Source: an uncultured Eubacteriales bacterium (lineage in GTDB: Bacteria > Bacillota_A > Clostridia > Christensenellales > Aristaeellaceae). From it: a stretch of DNA of 38,712 nucleotides. The notes under the pieces are model-generated. The model made no database searches. It was not told the DNA's origin and saw only the letters and a program-made list of their open reading frames with translations. Both the position numbers and the translations under genes were made by a program. The stretch is from NCBI GenBank assembly GCA_902795555.1, contig CADBLV010000218.1, positions 1-38,712 of the forward strand. Reading direction: 5' to 3'. This document shows, in pieces, positions 1 through 7,354 of the stretch (positions are counted from its first letter, which is position 1; each line of letters starts with the position of its first letter).

Positions 1-2
1 CC

Positions 3-392
3 ACCGGCGAGGAAGGAACGTCTACCTCCACCATCGGCGGCGAGAACTTCGGCATCTGCACCGGCTGCAAGGACACGGATGCCTGCGTTGAGTTCCTCGA
101 GTGGATGTGCTCCAAGGACAAGGAAGCGGAATGGGCTGTCGGCGCCGGCAAGATTCCGGTCCGCGGCGATTCCAAGGCTGAATATACCTATGAAACCAAG
201 GGATTCCAGGTGTTTGTGGATGAGATGAACTACGCCCAGGCCCGCGGCCCGCACGCGGAATGGCCCACGATTTCCGAAGCTGTGTTCACGGCCTGCCAGT
301 CTGTGTTTGTGGACAACGTAGCTCCGGCTGACGCGCTGGCCAAGGCGATGCTGGTGATCGCGCCGATCGTGGCGGAGAATCCCCTGCCCTGA
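3..392 (+). CDS. C-terminal part of an extracellular solute-binding protein (sugar-type ABC transporter)
   Basis: The reading frame is open from the window edge, so only the last 129 residues are present. The visible part has the alternating helices and aromatic residues typical of the C-terminal lobe of family-1 (MalE/UgpB-like) binding proteins, for example ECVEFLEWM-like segment DACVEFLEWMCSKD and a terminal helical stretch. The assignment rests mainly on the two MalF/MalG-type permease genes that follow on the same strand. The protein would capture a sugar or oligosaccharide outside the membrane and hand it to those permeases. The substrate cannot be told. Three cysteines (in GICTGC and ACV) are unusual for an exported protein. 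Confidence 0.75.
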   Translation, partial: TGEEGTSTSTIGGENFGICTGCKDTDACVEFLEWMCSKDKEAEWAVGAGKIPVRGDSKAEYTYETKGFQVFVDEMNYAQARGPHAEWPTISEAVFTACQSVFVDNVAPADALAKAMLVIAPIVAENPLP

Positions 393-434
393 CGGGAATC
401 AGTGAAATTCAAAACCTGACAAATAGCTCCGACG

Positions 435-470
435 GGAGCGGTCGGCAGCGCTGACCGCTCCTCTTTCATT
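435..470 (+). terminator. Stem-loop between binding-protein gene and permease genes
   Basis: A 9-bp perfect stem (GGAGCGGTC at 435-443 with GACCGCTCC at 453-461) encloses a 9-nt loop and is followed by TCTTTCATT. The T-run is imperfect, so it is more likely a partial terminator or 3'-end stabiliser that lowers permease expression relative to the binding protein than a full stop. Confidence 0.6.
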
Positions 471-494
471 CGAAATTTCGGCAATGTAAAGCCG

Positions 495-529
495 GCTGCC
501 GGTTCGTCCCGCGGATGAACGGCGCCAGC
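495..529 (+). promoter_or_regulatory. Second stem-loop just upstream of the first permease
   Basis: GTTCGTCC (502-509) pairs with GGATGAAC (513-520), with one G-U pair. The stem is extended by GCC/GGC and GCTG/CAGC on the outside with small bulges. It ends a few bases before the ribosome binding site AAAGG of the next gene, so it could modulate translation or protect the processed mRNA. Confidence 0.45.
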
Positions 530-545
530 TTCAGAAAGGGTGTAC

Positions 546-1442
546 ATGATGCGGAAAAAGGTGATTTCCGTTGCGGCACAAAGGCGAAAGGAGGCCTATT
601 TCTTTATCCTCCCGGCGTTTATCTATATTCTGCTGGTGATGGGATATCCGATGGTTTACAACGCGGTGCTGTCCCTGAAGGATATGAACGTGAAAAACCT
701 GAAATCCGGGGCCTCCGTGTTCATTGGCTTTAAGAATTACGCAGATCTGTTTGCGAACGAGACGTTCCTGCTGGTTCTGAAAAACACGTTTGTGTTTACA
801 ATTGCCTGCCTGATCTTTCAGTTTACCATCGGTTTTGCCTTCGCGCTGTTTTTCAAACAACGTTTTCCGCTCTCGGGAATGATTCGCGGCATGATTCTGA
901 TCAGCTATATGATGCCGATGGCGGTAACCGGCCTGCTGGGGAAGAATATGTTTATGAATGACGGGCTGGTGAACGATTTGCTGAAACGGCTGGGGATGGT
1001 CGGACCGGAGTGGCTGACCAACACGACCTATTCGCTGCCGGCGGTGATTATCATGAACTGCTGGGTCGGCATCCCTTTCAACATGCTGCTGATGATTTCC
1101 GGCCTGTCCGGCATTTCCAACGATGTTTATGAAAGCGCCATGATTGACGGCGCCAACTGGGGTCAGCGGTTTTTCCTGATTACCCTGCCGCTGATGAAAA
1201 GCGCGATTTTCGCTGTGCTGATGCTGGGCTTCATCTATACCTTCCGAGCCTTTGACCTGATGTATATCATGACCAAGGGCGGTCCCCTGAACTCAACGGA
1301 CGTATTGGGCACTTATTCGTACATGTTCTCGTTTACACAGTTTCAGTTTTCCAAGGGTTCGGCGGTGGCCATGGTGCTGTTTGCCTGCCTGTTTGTGGTT
1401 GGAATGTTTTATCTGCATCTGCTCCGAAAGGAGGAGGATTGA
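546..1442 (+). CDS. ABC sugar transporter permease, MalF/UgpA type
   Basis: This is a 298-residue integral membrane protein. It has six predicted hydrophobic segments, the first within FILPAFIYILLVMGYPMV. Around residue 200 is the EAA loop that docks onto the ATPase (YESAMIDGANWGQRFFLITLPL), with the family's conserved E-A/S-x-x-D-G-A pattern. It forms half of the channel of a carbohydrate importer. I chose ATG 546 because AAAGG lies 6-10 bases upstream; a GTG at 540 and an ATG at 549 are alternatives. It ends in ATTGA immediately before the next gene, so the two permeases are translationally coupled. The ATPase gene is not in the window; such importers often share a distant MsmX-type ATPase. 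Confidence 0.92.
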   Translation: MMRKKVISVAAQRRKEAYFFILPAFIYILLVMGYPMVYNAVLSLKDMNVKNLKSGASVFIGFKNYADLFANETFLLVLKNTFVFTIACLIFQFTIGFAFALFFKQRFPLSGMIRGMILISYMMPMAVTGLLGKNMFMNDGLVNDLLKRLGMVGPEWLTNTTYSLPAVIIMNCWVGIPFNMLLMISGLSGISNDVYESAMIDGANWGQRFFLITLPLMKSAIFAVLMLGFIYTFRAFDLMYIMTKGGPLNSTDVLGTYSYMFSFTQFQFSKGSAVAMVLFACLFVVGMFYLHLLRKEED

Positions 1443-1444
1443 GA

Positions 1445-2281
1445 ATGGACGGTGTGCTCTCCCGAAAGAAAAGAATCCTCTATCCGATCATCGCAGTGGT
1501 GATCGCCGTCTTATTCCTGTTTCCGATCTACTGGCTGGTGCAGCTGTCCTTTAAGCCCGACATGGAGGCCTTCGGCCGTGTGCTGACGTATTACCCGCAT
1601 ACCTTCACCGTTGATCCGTGGCTGCAGAACCTGAATGATCCGGTGTTCATGACCTCCCTGCGAAACAGCTTCATCAACGCTTTCCTGACGATGGCGATCA
1701 CGCTGGTTTTCGGAGTTCCGGCGGCCTACGGGATGGGACGATATCGGGTTCGCGGAATCAGCCTCTTTCTTCTGACCTTCCTGATTTCCCAGATGCTGCC
1801 GGCATCCCTGACCCTGACCCCGCTGTATCTGATTTTTAACTCGGTTAAGCTTCTGGGCAATCACATTACCTCGCCGATCGCCATCGCGGCCAGCGCGATT
1901 CCCTTCGCGGTGGTTACGCTGCGGCCGTTCTTCCGATCTGTGCCGGTGACGCTGGATGAGGCCGCACGGCTGGATGGCTGCGGGCCTGTGCGGGCGTTCT
2001 TCTATGTGATGGTTCCGGCGGTGAAAACCGGCATTATCACTATCGTAGTCATCTCTTTCCTGAACGGCTGGAACGATCTGGTTTATTCCATGACATTTAA
2101 CGTGGGAGCGGATATGCGTCCGCTGACTGCAAACATCTATAAGTTTCAGAGCGCCTACGGGACGAAATGGAACTGCATCATGGCATACGGCACGATTCTG
2201 GTGCTCCCTGTGGTCATTCTGTTTATCTTCATGCAGAAGTATATTGTGGGCGGCCTTACCGCAGGCGCGGTGAAAGAATAG
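1445..2281 (+). CDS. ABC sugar transporter permease, MalG/UgpE type
   Basis: This is a 278-residue membrane protein and the second half of the carbohydrate import channel. A hydrophobic N-terminal helix (YPIIAVVIAVLFLFPIYWLV) is followed by a long extracellular loop and the MalG-type EAA motif DEAARLDGCGPVRAFFYVMV. A very strong ribosome binding site AAGGAGGAGG (1428-1437) lies inside the end of the upstream permease and is best spaced for ATG 1445; the TTG at 1439 is too close. The stop codon TAG is part of a 58-bp tandem duplication that fills the gap to the convergent comF gene. Confidence 0.92.
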   Translation: MDGVLSRKKRILYPIIAVVIAVLFLFPIYWLVQLSFKPDMEAFGRVLTYYPHTFTVDPWLQNLNDPVFMTSLRNSFINAFLTMAITLVFGVPAAYGMGRYRVRGISLFLLTFLISQMLPASLTLTPLYLIFNSVKLLGNHITSPIAIAASAIPFAVVTLRPFFRSVPVTLDEAARLDGCGPVRAFFYVMVPAVKTGIITIVVISFLNGWNDLVYSMTFNVGADMRPLTANIYKFQSAYGTKWNCIMAYGTILVLPVVILFIFMQKYIVGGLTAGAVKE

Positions 2282-2391
2282 CGCGGTTCTGTTCGCGAAC
2301 GCGAAGGAAGGAACGGGTCAGCGGACGGCTTTTGAATAGCGCGGTTCCGTTTGCGAACGCGAAGGAAGGAACGGATCATCGGACGGCTTTG
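2276..2391. repeat. 58-bp tandem duplication spanning two convergent gene ends
   Basis: Copy 1 is 2276-2333 and copy 2 is 2334-2391; by eye they match at about 53 of 58 positions. Each copy begins with GAATAGCGCGGTT (last Glu codon and stop of the permease) and ends with GGACGGCTTT (complement of the last codons of comF). The duplicated unit is therefore the whole intergenic region plus both gene tails. Each copy includes a near-palindrome around TTCGCGAAC. Confidence 0.9.
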
Positions 2392-3083
2392 GTGAAGGTC
2401 AGCACCATGATCTCCCGGGCGCCGCCACGCCGCAGGGCTTCGGCACAGCGCCGGGCTGTCGTTCCGGTGGTCAGCACATCATCTACCAGCAGGACGGGAA
2501 AGGAAATGTGTTCCTTCGGAGAGAAAACGCCGACCAGATTCCGTACGCGGCCGGCCTGGTTCAGCCGCGCCTGGGATCTGGCATGGTCGTTGGTTCGAAG
2601 GAGTAACTGGCGGCAGGAAAGGTGCAGACACTCTGCCGTGGCCTCCGCCAGCAGACGACCGTGATCGATTCCCCTGCGGCGCAGGCGGCGGCGAGGCATG
2701 GTGACCCAGGTGACCACCGTGTGCGGGGAAAGGACAAGCCAGGCGGGCAAAGGAAGGATCAGCCGGGCCATTTCCGCGGCCAGACAGGCTTCTGACTGAT
2801 GCTTCAGGTTCAGGACCATCTGCCTTGCCAACCCCGTGTGGGGACGAAGACTGTAGGCGGGCAGATCGGGCTCCACCGCTGTGAATGTCCAGGCCCGCGC
2901 GACATCCTCGGTCTGCAGGCGTTCCCGGCAGGCGGGGCACAGAGGCGAGCCGTCGGATATTTTGCCGCATCCCCGGCATAGGGCGCCTTCCGGAAAAACG
3001 CAGTCCCGCAGGAAAGCGCCGAGGCTCCGCAACCCTTCTCCCCAGCGGCCATAGAGATATTTGCGCATTTTCATTTTGTTCAT
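2376..3083 (-). CDS. comF: ComF family phosphoribosyltransferase-like protein
   Basis: The protein has 235 residues, the usual length for ComF/GntX. An N-terminal zinc-ribbon cluster is visible (CRGCGKISDGSPLCPAC, with CxxC twice). The C-terminal PRPP-binding loop VLLVDDVLTTGTTARRCAEA is the hallmark of type-I phosphoribosyltransferase folds. In competent bacteria ComF works with a helicase during import of single-stranded DNA. Its start overlaps the recD2 stop as ATGA at 3080-3083, so the two are translationally coupled, and a link with a DNA helicase fits a role in DNA metabolism. The last two codons and the stop lie inside the 58-bp tandem repeat. Confidence 0.9.
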   Translation of the reverse strand: MNKMKMRKYLYGRWGEGLRSLGAFLRDCVFPEGALCRGCGKISDGSPLCPACRERLQTEDVARAWTFTAVEPDLPAYSLRPHTGLARQMVLNLKHQSEACLAAEMARLILPLPAWLVLSPHTVVTWVTMPRRRLRRRGIDHGRLLAEATAECLHLSCRQLLLRTNDHARSQARLNQAGRVRNLVGVFSPKEHISFPVLLVDDVLTTGTTARRCAEALRRGGAREIMVLTFTKAVR

Positions 3084-5320
3084 GAAATCATTTCCGCGGC
3101 GTTTTTCAGCCGGTCGGCCAGGGTGGTGTTCCGGCTGATGATCCGGTTATTGTCCACCATCCGGCGAATGGTGTCTTCACTGCCGATCAGCACGACCAGC
3201 GTTCGGGCGCGGGTTACGGCCGTGTAAAGGAGATTGCGGGTCAGAAGCAGCGGCGGTCCGTCCACCACCGGCATGACCACGACCGGAAACTCACTGCCCT
3301 GGCTTTTATGAACTGTGAGGCAGTAGGCAATATCCAGCTCGCTCAGATCCGACTGCTCATATTGTACTTCCCGGCCGTCATCAAAGAGAACTGTCAGGAA
3401 TTCCTTTTCCGGAATGACCTGAGTGATCATCCCGATGTCTCCGTTGAAAACCCCTTCGTTTACGGTGCGCTCCACACCGTTCCGCACCCATTCGCGACCA
3501 TAATTATTTTTGGTCTGGATCACCTTGTCTCCCAGGCGGAATACCGTTTTTTCCTCCTGCTGTTCCCGGATCAGCTCCGGCTTGTTGTCCGAAGGAGGAT
3601 TCAGAGCGGCCTGCAGCAGCCGGTTCAGGTTATGCACGCCGCATTCTCCTTTCTTGGTCGGGGACAGCACCTGAATATTCTCCACGGCCAGGGAAACGGC
3701 ATTCCGGGCCGGATAGCCCAGATAGCCCGGCAGGCGGCTGGTTGTCAGGGAGATGACGCTTTCTGCGGCGCCGTGAGGATCTTTTCGTTCAAAGAAGAAA
3801 TCCGTATTCCGGCTGTTCAGGACGGGCATTTCGCCCCGGTTAATCCGATGGGCATTCAGCACGATGTGGCTGGTTTCGCTTTGTCGGTAGATATCTTTGA
3901 GACGGACACAGGGAACTATGCCGCTGGACAGGATATCTCCCAGAACATTGCCTGCGCCGACGGAGGGAAGCTGATCCGCATCGCCGACCAGGATCAGCCT
4001 GGTTCCGGGGACAAGGGCCCGCAGCAGCGATCGCATCAGCAGCAGGTCAATCATGGAGGCTTCATCCACGATGACACAGTCTGCTTCCAGGGGTTCATTC
4101 TCGTTTCGCTGGAAAAGCCCCTGTTTTCCGGAACACTCCAGGAGGCGGTGAATGGTTTTCGCGTCCTGACCGGTGACCTCGGTCATTCGCTTGGCGGCCC
4201 GCCCTGTGGGGGCGCAGAGGGTCACGTTGATTTTTTTCCCGGAGAACAGATGGAGGATGCAGTTGATGATGGTGCTCTTTCCTGTACCCGGGCCGCCGGT
4301 GATCACAAATACGCCGCTTTCCAGCGCACCCCGGATGGCATCGCGCTGGGTGGGAGAGAAAGTGATCTGCGAGCGCTTCTCAAAAGAAGTGATCGCTTTG
4401 GCTGCCTTTGGAAAAGGACTCGGATTTGCGGCGACCATCAGCTGCTGAATCCGCAGCGCAATTTCCTCTTCTGCTCTCAGATAGGCCGGGAGAAAGATTC
4501 TCCGGTTTCCGTTTTCATCGCACTCGGCCACCAGCCTGTGAGCTACAAGCAGGCCGTTCAACGCGGCGCTGCAGAGGCTGAGGCTGACATTCAGGAGTTC
4601 GGCAGTTGTCCGGCACAGCTCATTTTCCGGCAGGAAAACATGACCCCGTTCTGTGGCGGAGCTTTGAAGCACATACTGCAGCGCTGCCCGGATCCGGATT
4701 TCGCTGTCCGGGGCAATTCCGGACATCAGGCCGATCTGATCCGCGGTTTTAAATCCGATTCCCTCAATACTGTCACAAAGAAGATAGGGATTGTTCCGGA
4801 TGACATCGAGCGATTTTTCATGAAACACACTGATGATTTTATCCATCAGCGAAAGGGAGAGACCGTATTTCTGCAGCGCAATCATCACCCGGCGTTTTTC
4901 CTGGGTTTCCTGAAGGCTTTCGAGGATGGGCCGTATGTTTCGCGGCCCTATGCCGGGCACCTGCGCGAGCATTTCCGGATGTTCTGAGAGAACGGACAGA
5001 GTTTCTTCTCCGAAAACAGAAACGATGTTCCTCGCAAGGGTGGGACCGATGCCCTGGATGATGCCGCTGGCCAGGTAACGCCGGAGACTTTCCAAATCTG
5101 TCAGAGGCAGGATCTGCAATTCGACGCAATGAAACTGGCGGCCGTAAGCAGGATGATTCTTCCATTCTCCGTTGAAAACCACCCGCTCCGATTCGCCCAG
5201 CGCCGGCATGGTTCCCACGACCGTGTGCTCTTCCGTTCCGTCAGAGACGGCGAGGACGGAATAACCGTTTTCATTGTTCCGGAAAACGGTTCCCAGAACA
5301 GTTGCTTCAAGTTGCTCCAT
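3080..5320 (-). CDS. recD2: RecD2-type ATP-dependent DNA helicase
   Basis: This is a 746-residue superfamily-1B 5'-3' helicase. In order it shows an N-terminal OB-like region (ATVLGTVFRNNENGYSVLAV), helix-hairpin-helix repeats (around LAQVPGIGPRNI and IEGIGFKTADQIG), Walker A in ITGGPGTGKSTIIN, Walker B/DExx in CVIVDEASMIDLLL, motif III LILVGDADQLPSVGAGNVL, and the C-terminal motif LTVHKSQGSEFPVVVMPV. RecD2 acts without RecBC in Firmicutes, in recombination and replication stress. The frame is open to 5428, but ATG 5320 has GGGAGG eight bases upstream and sits downstream of a good promoter, so I start there. It is followed by comF with a 4-base overlap. Confidence 0.95.
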   Translation of the reverse strand: MEQLEATVLGTVFRNNENGYSVLAVSDGTEEHTVVGTMPALGESERVVFNGEWKNHPAYGRQFHCVELQILPLTDLESLRRYLASGIIQGIGPTLARNIVSVFGEETLSVLSEHPEMLAQVPGIGPRNIRPILESLQETQEKRRVMIALQKYGLSLSLMDKIISVFHEKSLDVIRNNPYLLCDSIEGIGFKTADQIGLMSGIAPDSEIRIRAALQYVLQSSATERGHVFLPENELCRTTAELLNVSLSLCSAALNGLLVAHRLVAECDENGNRRIFLPAYLRAEEEIALRIQQLMVAANPSPFPKAAKAITSFEKRSQITFSPTQRDAIRGALESGVFVITGGPGTGKSTIINCILHLFSGKKINVTLCAPTGRAAKRMTEVTGQDAKTIHRLLECSGKQGLFQRNENEPLEADCVIVDEASMIDLLLMRSLLRALVPGTRLILVGDADQLPSVGAGNVLGDILSSGIVPCVRLKDIYRQSETSHIVLNAHRINRGEMPVLNSRNTDFFFERKDPHGAAESVISLTTSRLPGYLGYPARNAVSLAVENIQVLSPTKKGECGVHNLNRLLQAALNPPSDNKPELIREQQEEKTVFRLGDKVIQTKNNYGREWVRNGVERTVNEGVFNGDIGMITQVIPEKEFLTVLFDDGREVQYEQSDLSELDIAYCLTVHKSQGSEFPVVVMPVVDGPPLLLTRNLLYTAVTRARTLVVLIGSEDTIRRMVDNNRIISRNTTLADRLKNAAEMIS

Positions 5321-5357
5321 GCCCTGTGCCTCCCACCGACCGCAGCGGTTTTGGGCC

Positions 5358-5386
5358 ATTTTACCATAAAAAACGGGGATTGTCAT
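5358..5386 (-). promoter_or_regulatory. Sigma-A-type promoter for recD2-comF
   Basis: On the minus strand, ATGACA (5381-5386) and TAAAAT (5358-5363) are separated by exactly 17 bases and lie about 40 bases before the recD2 start. The -35 hexamer coincides with the -35 hexamer of the divergent plus-strand promoter. Confidence 0.7.
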
Positions 5387-5408
5387 TAAATCCAGGGTCT
5401 GGTATAAT
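5380..5408 (+). promoter_or_regulatory. Sigma-A-type promoter for the peptidoglycan-binding protein gene
   Basis: TTGTCA (5380-5385), a 17-base spacer and a consensus TATAAT (5403-5408), with the start codon 37 bases downstream. Its -35 shares five base pairs with the -35 of the opposing recD2 promoter. Confidence 0.85.
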
Positions 5409-5444
5409 ATTTTCATCCGCGAAGTCACGAAGGAGCATGGGGAT

Positions 5445-6839
5445 ATGGATATTCTGAAGATCCTGCTGGTTTATCTTTCCGCCACAGTGGCGCTGTCTGT
5501 TCAGGCTGCGCCGACGCCGCAGGTGACACCGGTGCCTACGGCCGTGGTGACTCCCGCGCCGACGGAAACAATGACCCCGGAGATTCCGGAAGAGACTCCG
5601 GAGCCTACTCCCGAACCGACGGGAACACCGGAGCCTACCGTTTCCGTTACGCCGCATCCCGTGCCGACGGTGACGCCAAACCGGGCTTATCATAATCTGG
5701 CCCAGGGTGCGAAAGGCGCAGAAGTGAGGCGCCTGCAGGAGCGACTGATTGAGTTGGGATATCTGCCGGAAGGCAGCGCAGACGGAGCCTACGGCGCAAA
5801 AACCCGCAACGCTGTGCGCAAATTCCAGTATTACAACGGTCTGACTCAGGACGGCGTGGCCGGCCGGGCGACCCAGACCAATCTGTTTGAAAACCCGGAT
5901 GTGGCACCATATCCGACGAATACGTCGAAGGCGACAGACGGGCCGAAAGCGACGGATGCCTCGGAAGCCATTGAGCTTCCCAAATCGACAGACACACTGA
6001 AGCCGACGGACACGCCGAAGCCGACGGACACGCCAAAACCGACGGACACGCCAAAACCGACGGATACACCCAAGCCGACAGACACGCCGAAGCCGACGGA
6101 CACGCCGAAACCTACGGACACACCCAAGCCGACGGACATGCCCGCGTTGAAGAACACCCCGAAGACAAAGGAATCAGCCAAACCGACGGATACACCGAAG
6201 CCGACGGATACGCCGAAGCCTACGGATACACCCAAGCCGACGGATACGCCCAAGCCGACGGATACGCCCAAGCCGACGGATACGCCCAAGCTGACGGATA
6301 CGCCCAAGCCTGACGAAACGGAAGCACCTGATTCTCCGCTTCCGCCCAAAGCGGAGGCAACGCCGGAAACGGAAGCCATCTATGTCGATCTGGATCTGGA
6401 AGGATTCGAGGACATTCAGGGTTCTGTGGCGGTGAACGACGAAGGCTCCCCTCTGTCCTGGCTGGCGCTTGAGGATGGCGTTACGGTAAAACGCATGCCC
6501 AGGCTGCGACAGCGCGATCAGGAAATCTGGGTCAGTTTGGAGGATCTTTCGGAAGCGATGACCTCCTGGGTGATGACCCGGGATGAGACCGGTACGCTGG
6601 TGCTGGAAGCGGAAGGTTACACCATTGCCATTGTCAGCGAGGAAAACGGACCTGTGGCTGTTGTGGATGGGACGGAAATCGCCATGACGGGAGAGGAATT
6701 CGATTTTGTGGAGGAAGGCTGTTTCATTGAAAGCCGCTTCCTGGCTTCCCTTTTCCGGGGCGAGGCCCTTTGGGTGCCGGAAGAGAATACGCTGATGCTT
6801 CGCCTGCCAACCAAAGCCCAGACGGATGCAACGGATTAA
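5445..6839 (+). CDS. Secreted peptidoglycan-binding protein with a long KPTDTP-repeat stalk
   Basis: The protein has 464 residues. It starts with a short hydrophobic signal-like segment (ILLVYLSATVALSVQAA), then a Pro/Thr/Glu-rich linker. A PG_binding_1 domain follows at about residues 88-148 (GAEVRRLQERLIELGYLPEG, then DGAYGAKTRNAVRKFQ). Roughly sixteen KPTDTP hexapeptides occupy residues 182-290, broken once by PALKNTPKTKESA. The C-terminal region (about 345-455) resembles a copper-amine-oxidase-N-like stalk domain, with WVSLEDLSEA and FIESRFLASLF segments. It probably sits in the cell wall with the repeat as a spacer. AAGGAG (5430-5435) supports ATG 5445. No enzymatic residues were recognised. 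Confidence 0.8.
   Translation: MDILKILLVYLSATVALSVQAAPTPQVTPVPTAVVTPAPTETMTPEIPEETPEPTPEPTGTPEPTVSVTPHPVPTVTPNRAYHNLAQGAKGAEVRRLQERLIELGYLPEGSADGAYGAKTRNAVRKFQYYNGLTQDGVAGRATQTNLFENPDVAPYPTNTSKATDGPKATDASEAIELPKSTDTLKPTDTPKPTDTPKPTDTPKPTDTPKPTDTPKPTDTPKPTDTPKPTDMPALKNTPKTKESAKPTDTPKPTDTPKPTDTPKPTDTPKPTDTPKPTDTPKLTDTPKPDETEAPDSPLPPKAEATPETEAIYVDLDLEGFEDIQGSVAVNDEGSPLSWLALEDGVTVKRMPRLRQRDQEIWVSLEDLSEAMTSWVMTRDETGTLVLEAEGYTIAIVSEENGPVAVVDGTEIAMTGEEFDFVEEGCFIESRFLASLFRGEALWVPEENTLMLRLPTKAQTDATD
5985..6315 (+). repeat. In-gene 18-bp tandem repeat encoding KPTDTP
   Basis: About sixteen copies of an 18-bp unit (forms such as AAGCCGACGGACACGCC with synonymous changes) lie inside the 5445-6839 gene. 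A non-repeat interruption at about 6139-6180 splits them into two blocks. Copy number is likely to vary between strains by slippage in whole codons. Confidence 0.9.
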
Positions 6840-6840
6840 T

Positions 6841-6886
6841 CGGGTAAAAGGATGTGCTTTTCCCGTGATGGGAAAGATTTTTCCAT
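6841..6886 (+). terminator. Probable terminator after the peptidoglycan-binding protein gene
   Basis: CGGGTAAAAG pairs with CTTTTCCCG (one bulged T) around a 6-base loop GATGTG. It is followed by GGGAAAGATTTTTCC, which adds a T-rich stretch. It lies directly after the stop codon. Confidence 0.55.
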
Positions 6887-6894
6887 CGGAGCCA

Positions 6895-6924
6895 TTGAAA
6901 TCGGTTCCTATTTCTTCGTATGAT
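6895..6924 (+). promoter_or_regulatory. Promoter upstream of the HPr-like gene
   Basis: TTGAAA (6895-6900), an 18-base spacer and TATGAT (6919-6924), 32 bases before the GTG start. Confidence 0.6.
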
Positions 6925-6956
6925 AGCGGGACGGCATGAAACAGGAGGTGACAGCC

Positions 6957-7190
6957 GTGAGAACTGCAACCATTAAACTGAGTCTGGTGGAAAACGTCAA
7001 CAAGTTTGTGAATATCGTCAGTCAGTATCCTTTTGAGATGGATCTGAGGGCCGGGCGCCACGTGGTGGATGCTAAATCGATTCTGGGTATTTTCTCTCTG
7101 GATCTTTCCAAACCCATCACCCTGGAAATCTATGAGGAGGACTGTGACGACCTGCTGGAAGAGATCAAGCCTTTTCTTTCCAGGGAATAA
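6957..7190 (+). CDS. HPr-like small protein lacking the phosphorylatable histidine
   Basis: This is a 77-residue protein with the HPr (PtsH) size and pattern. A beta strand RTATIKLSL is followed by a helix region, then VVDAKSILGIFSLDLSKPITLEIY, which matches the HPr segment around Ser46 (AKSILGIF) and the later strand. The usual active-site GLHxRPA is replaced by SLVENVNKFV, so there is no His15 and it cannot act as a normal PTS phosphocarrier. The Ser of the AKS motif is kept, so a Crh-like regulatory role is possible. AGGAGGTG (6943-6950) fixes the GTG start at 6957 rather than the ATG at 6936. It is followed by purR. Confidence 0.8.
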   Translation: MRTATIKLSLVENVNKFVNIVSQYPFEMDLRAGRHVVDAKSILGIFSLDLSKPITLEIYEEDCDDLLEEIKPFLSRE

Positions 7191-7303
7191 TCTGCGGACA
7201 GAGGATTTACGCCTCTGAGGTGAGAAAATCCTGATTCATCTCAAAGCAAAACATCCAAAAGCCGAACATTCTTTGTTTTCTTCTTCCTTTTATTCGGAAA
7301 TTG

Positions 7304-7312
7304 TGATATAAT
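7304..7312 (+). promoter_or_regulatory. Extended -10 promoter of purR
   Basis: TGATATAAT carries a perfect TATAAT (7307-7312) with the TGn extension. No good -35 is seen at 17 bases (TTCCTT), which extended -10 promoters tolerate. The start codon lies 42 bases downstream. Confidence 0.65.
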
Positions 7313-7354
7313 TCTCCTTTGGGAAGCAGCCGCTTTCCAGGGGAGGAAAAGAGG

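Noticed and set aside
3308..4987. A 559-codon plus-strand open frame
   Set aside because: Antisense to recD2 helicase motifs and without family features.
5985..6315. Possible CRISPR array
   Set aside because: The 18-bp units are contiguous, in phase with codons and lack unique spacers, so this is a coding repeat.
5846..7061. Two overlapping minus-strand frames encoding GVSVGL and RRLGRI repeats
   Set aside because: They mirror the KPTDTP-encoding repeat, which leaves several frames open; the plus-strand protein has a signal sequence, a domain and a promoter.
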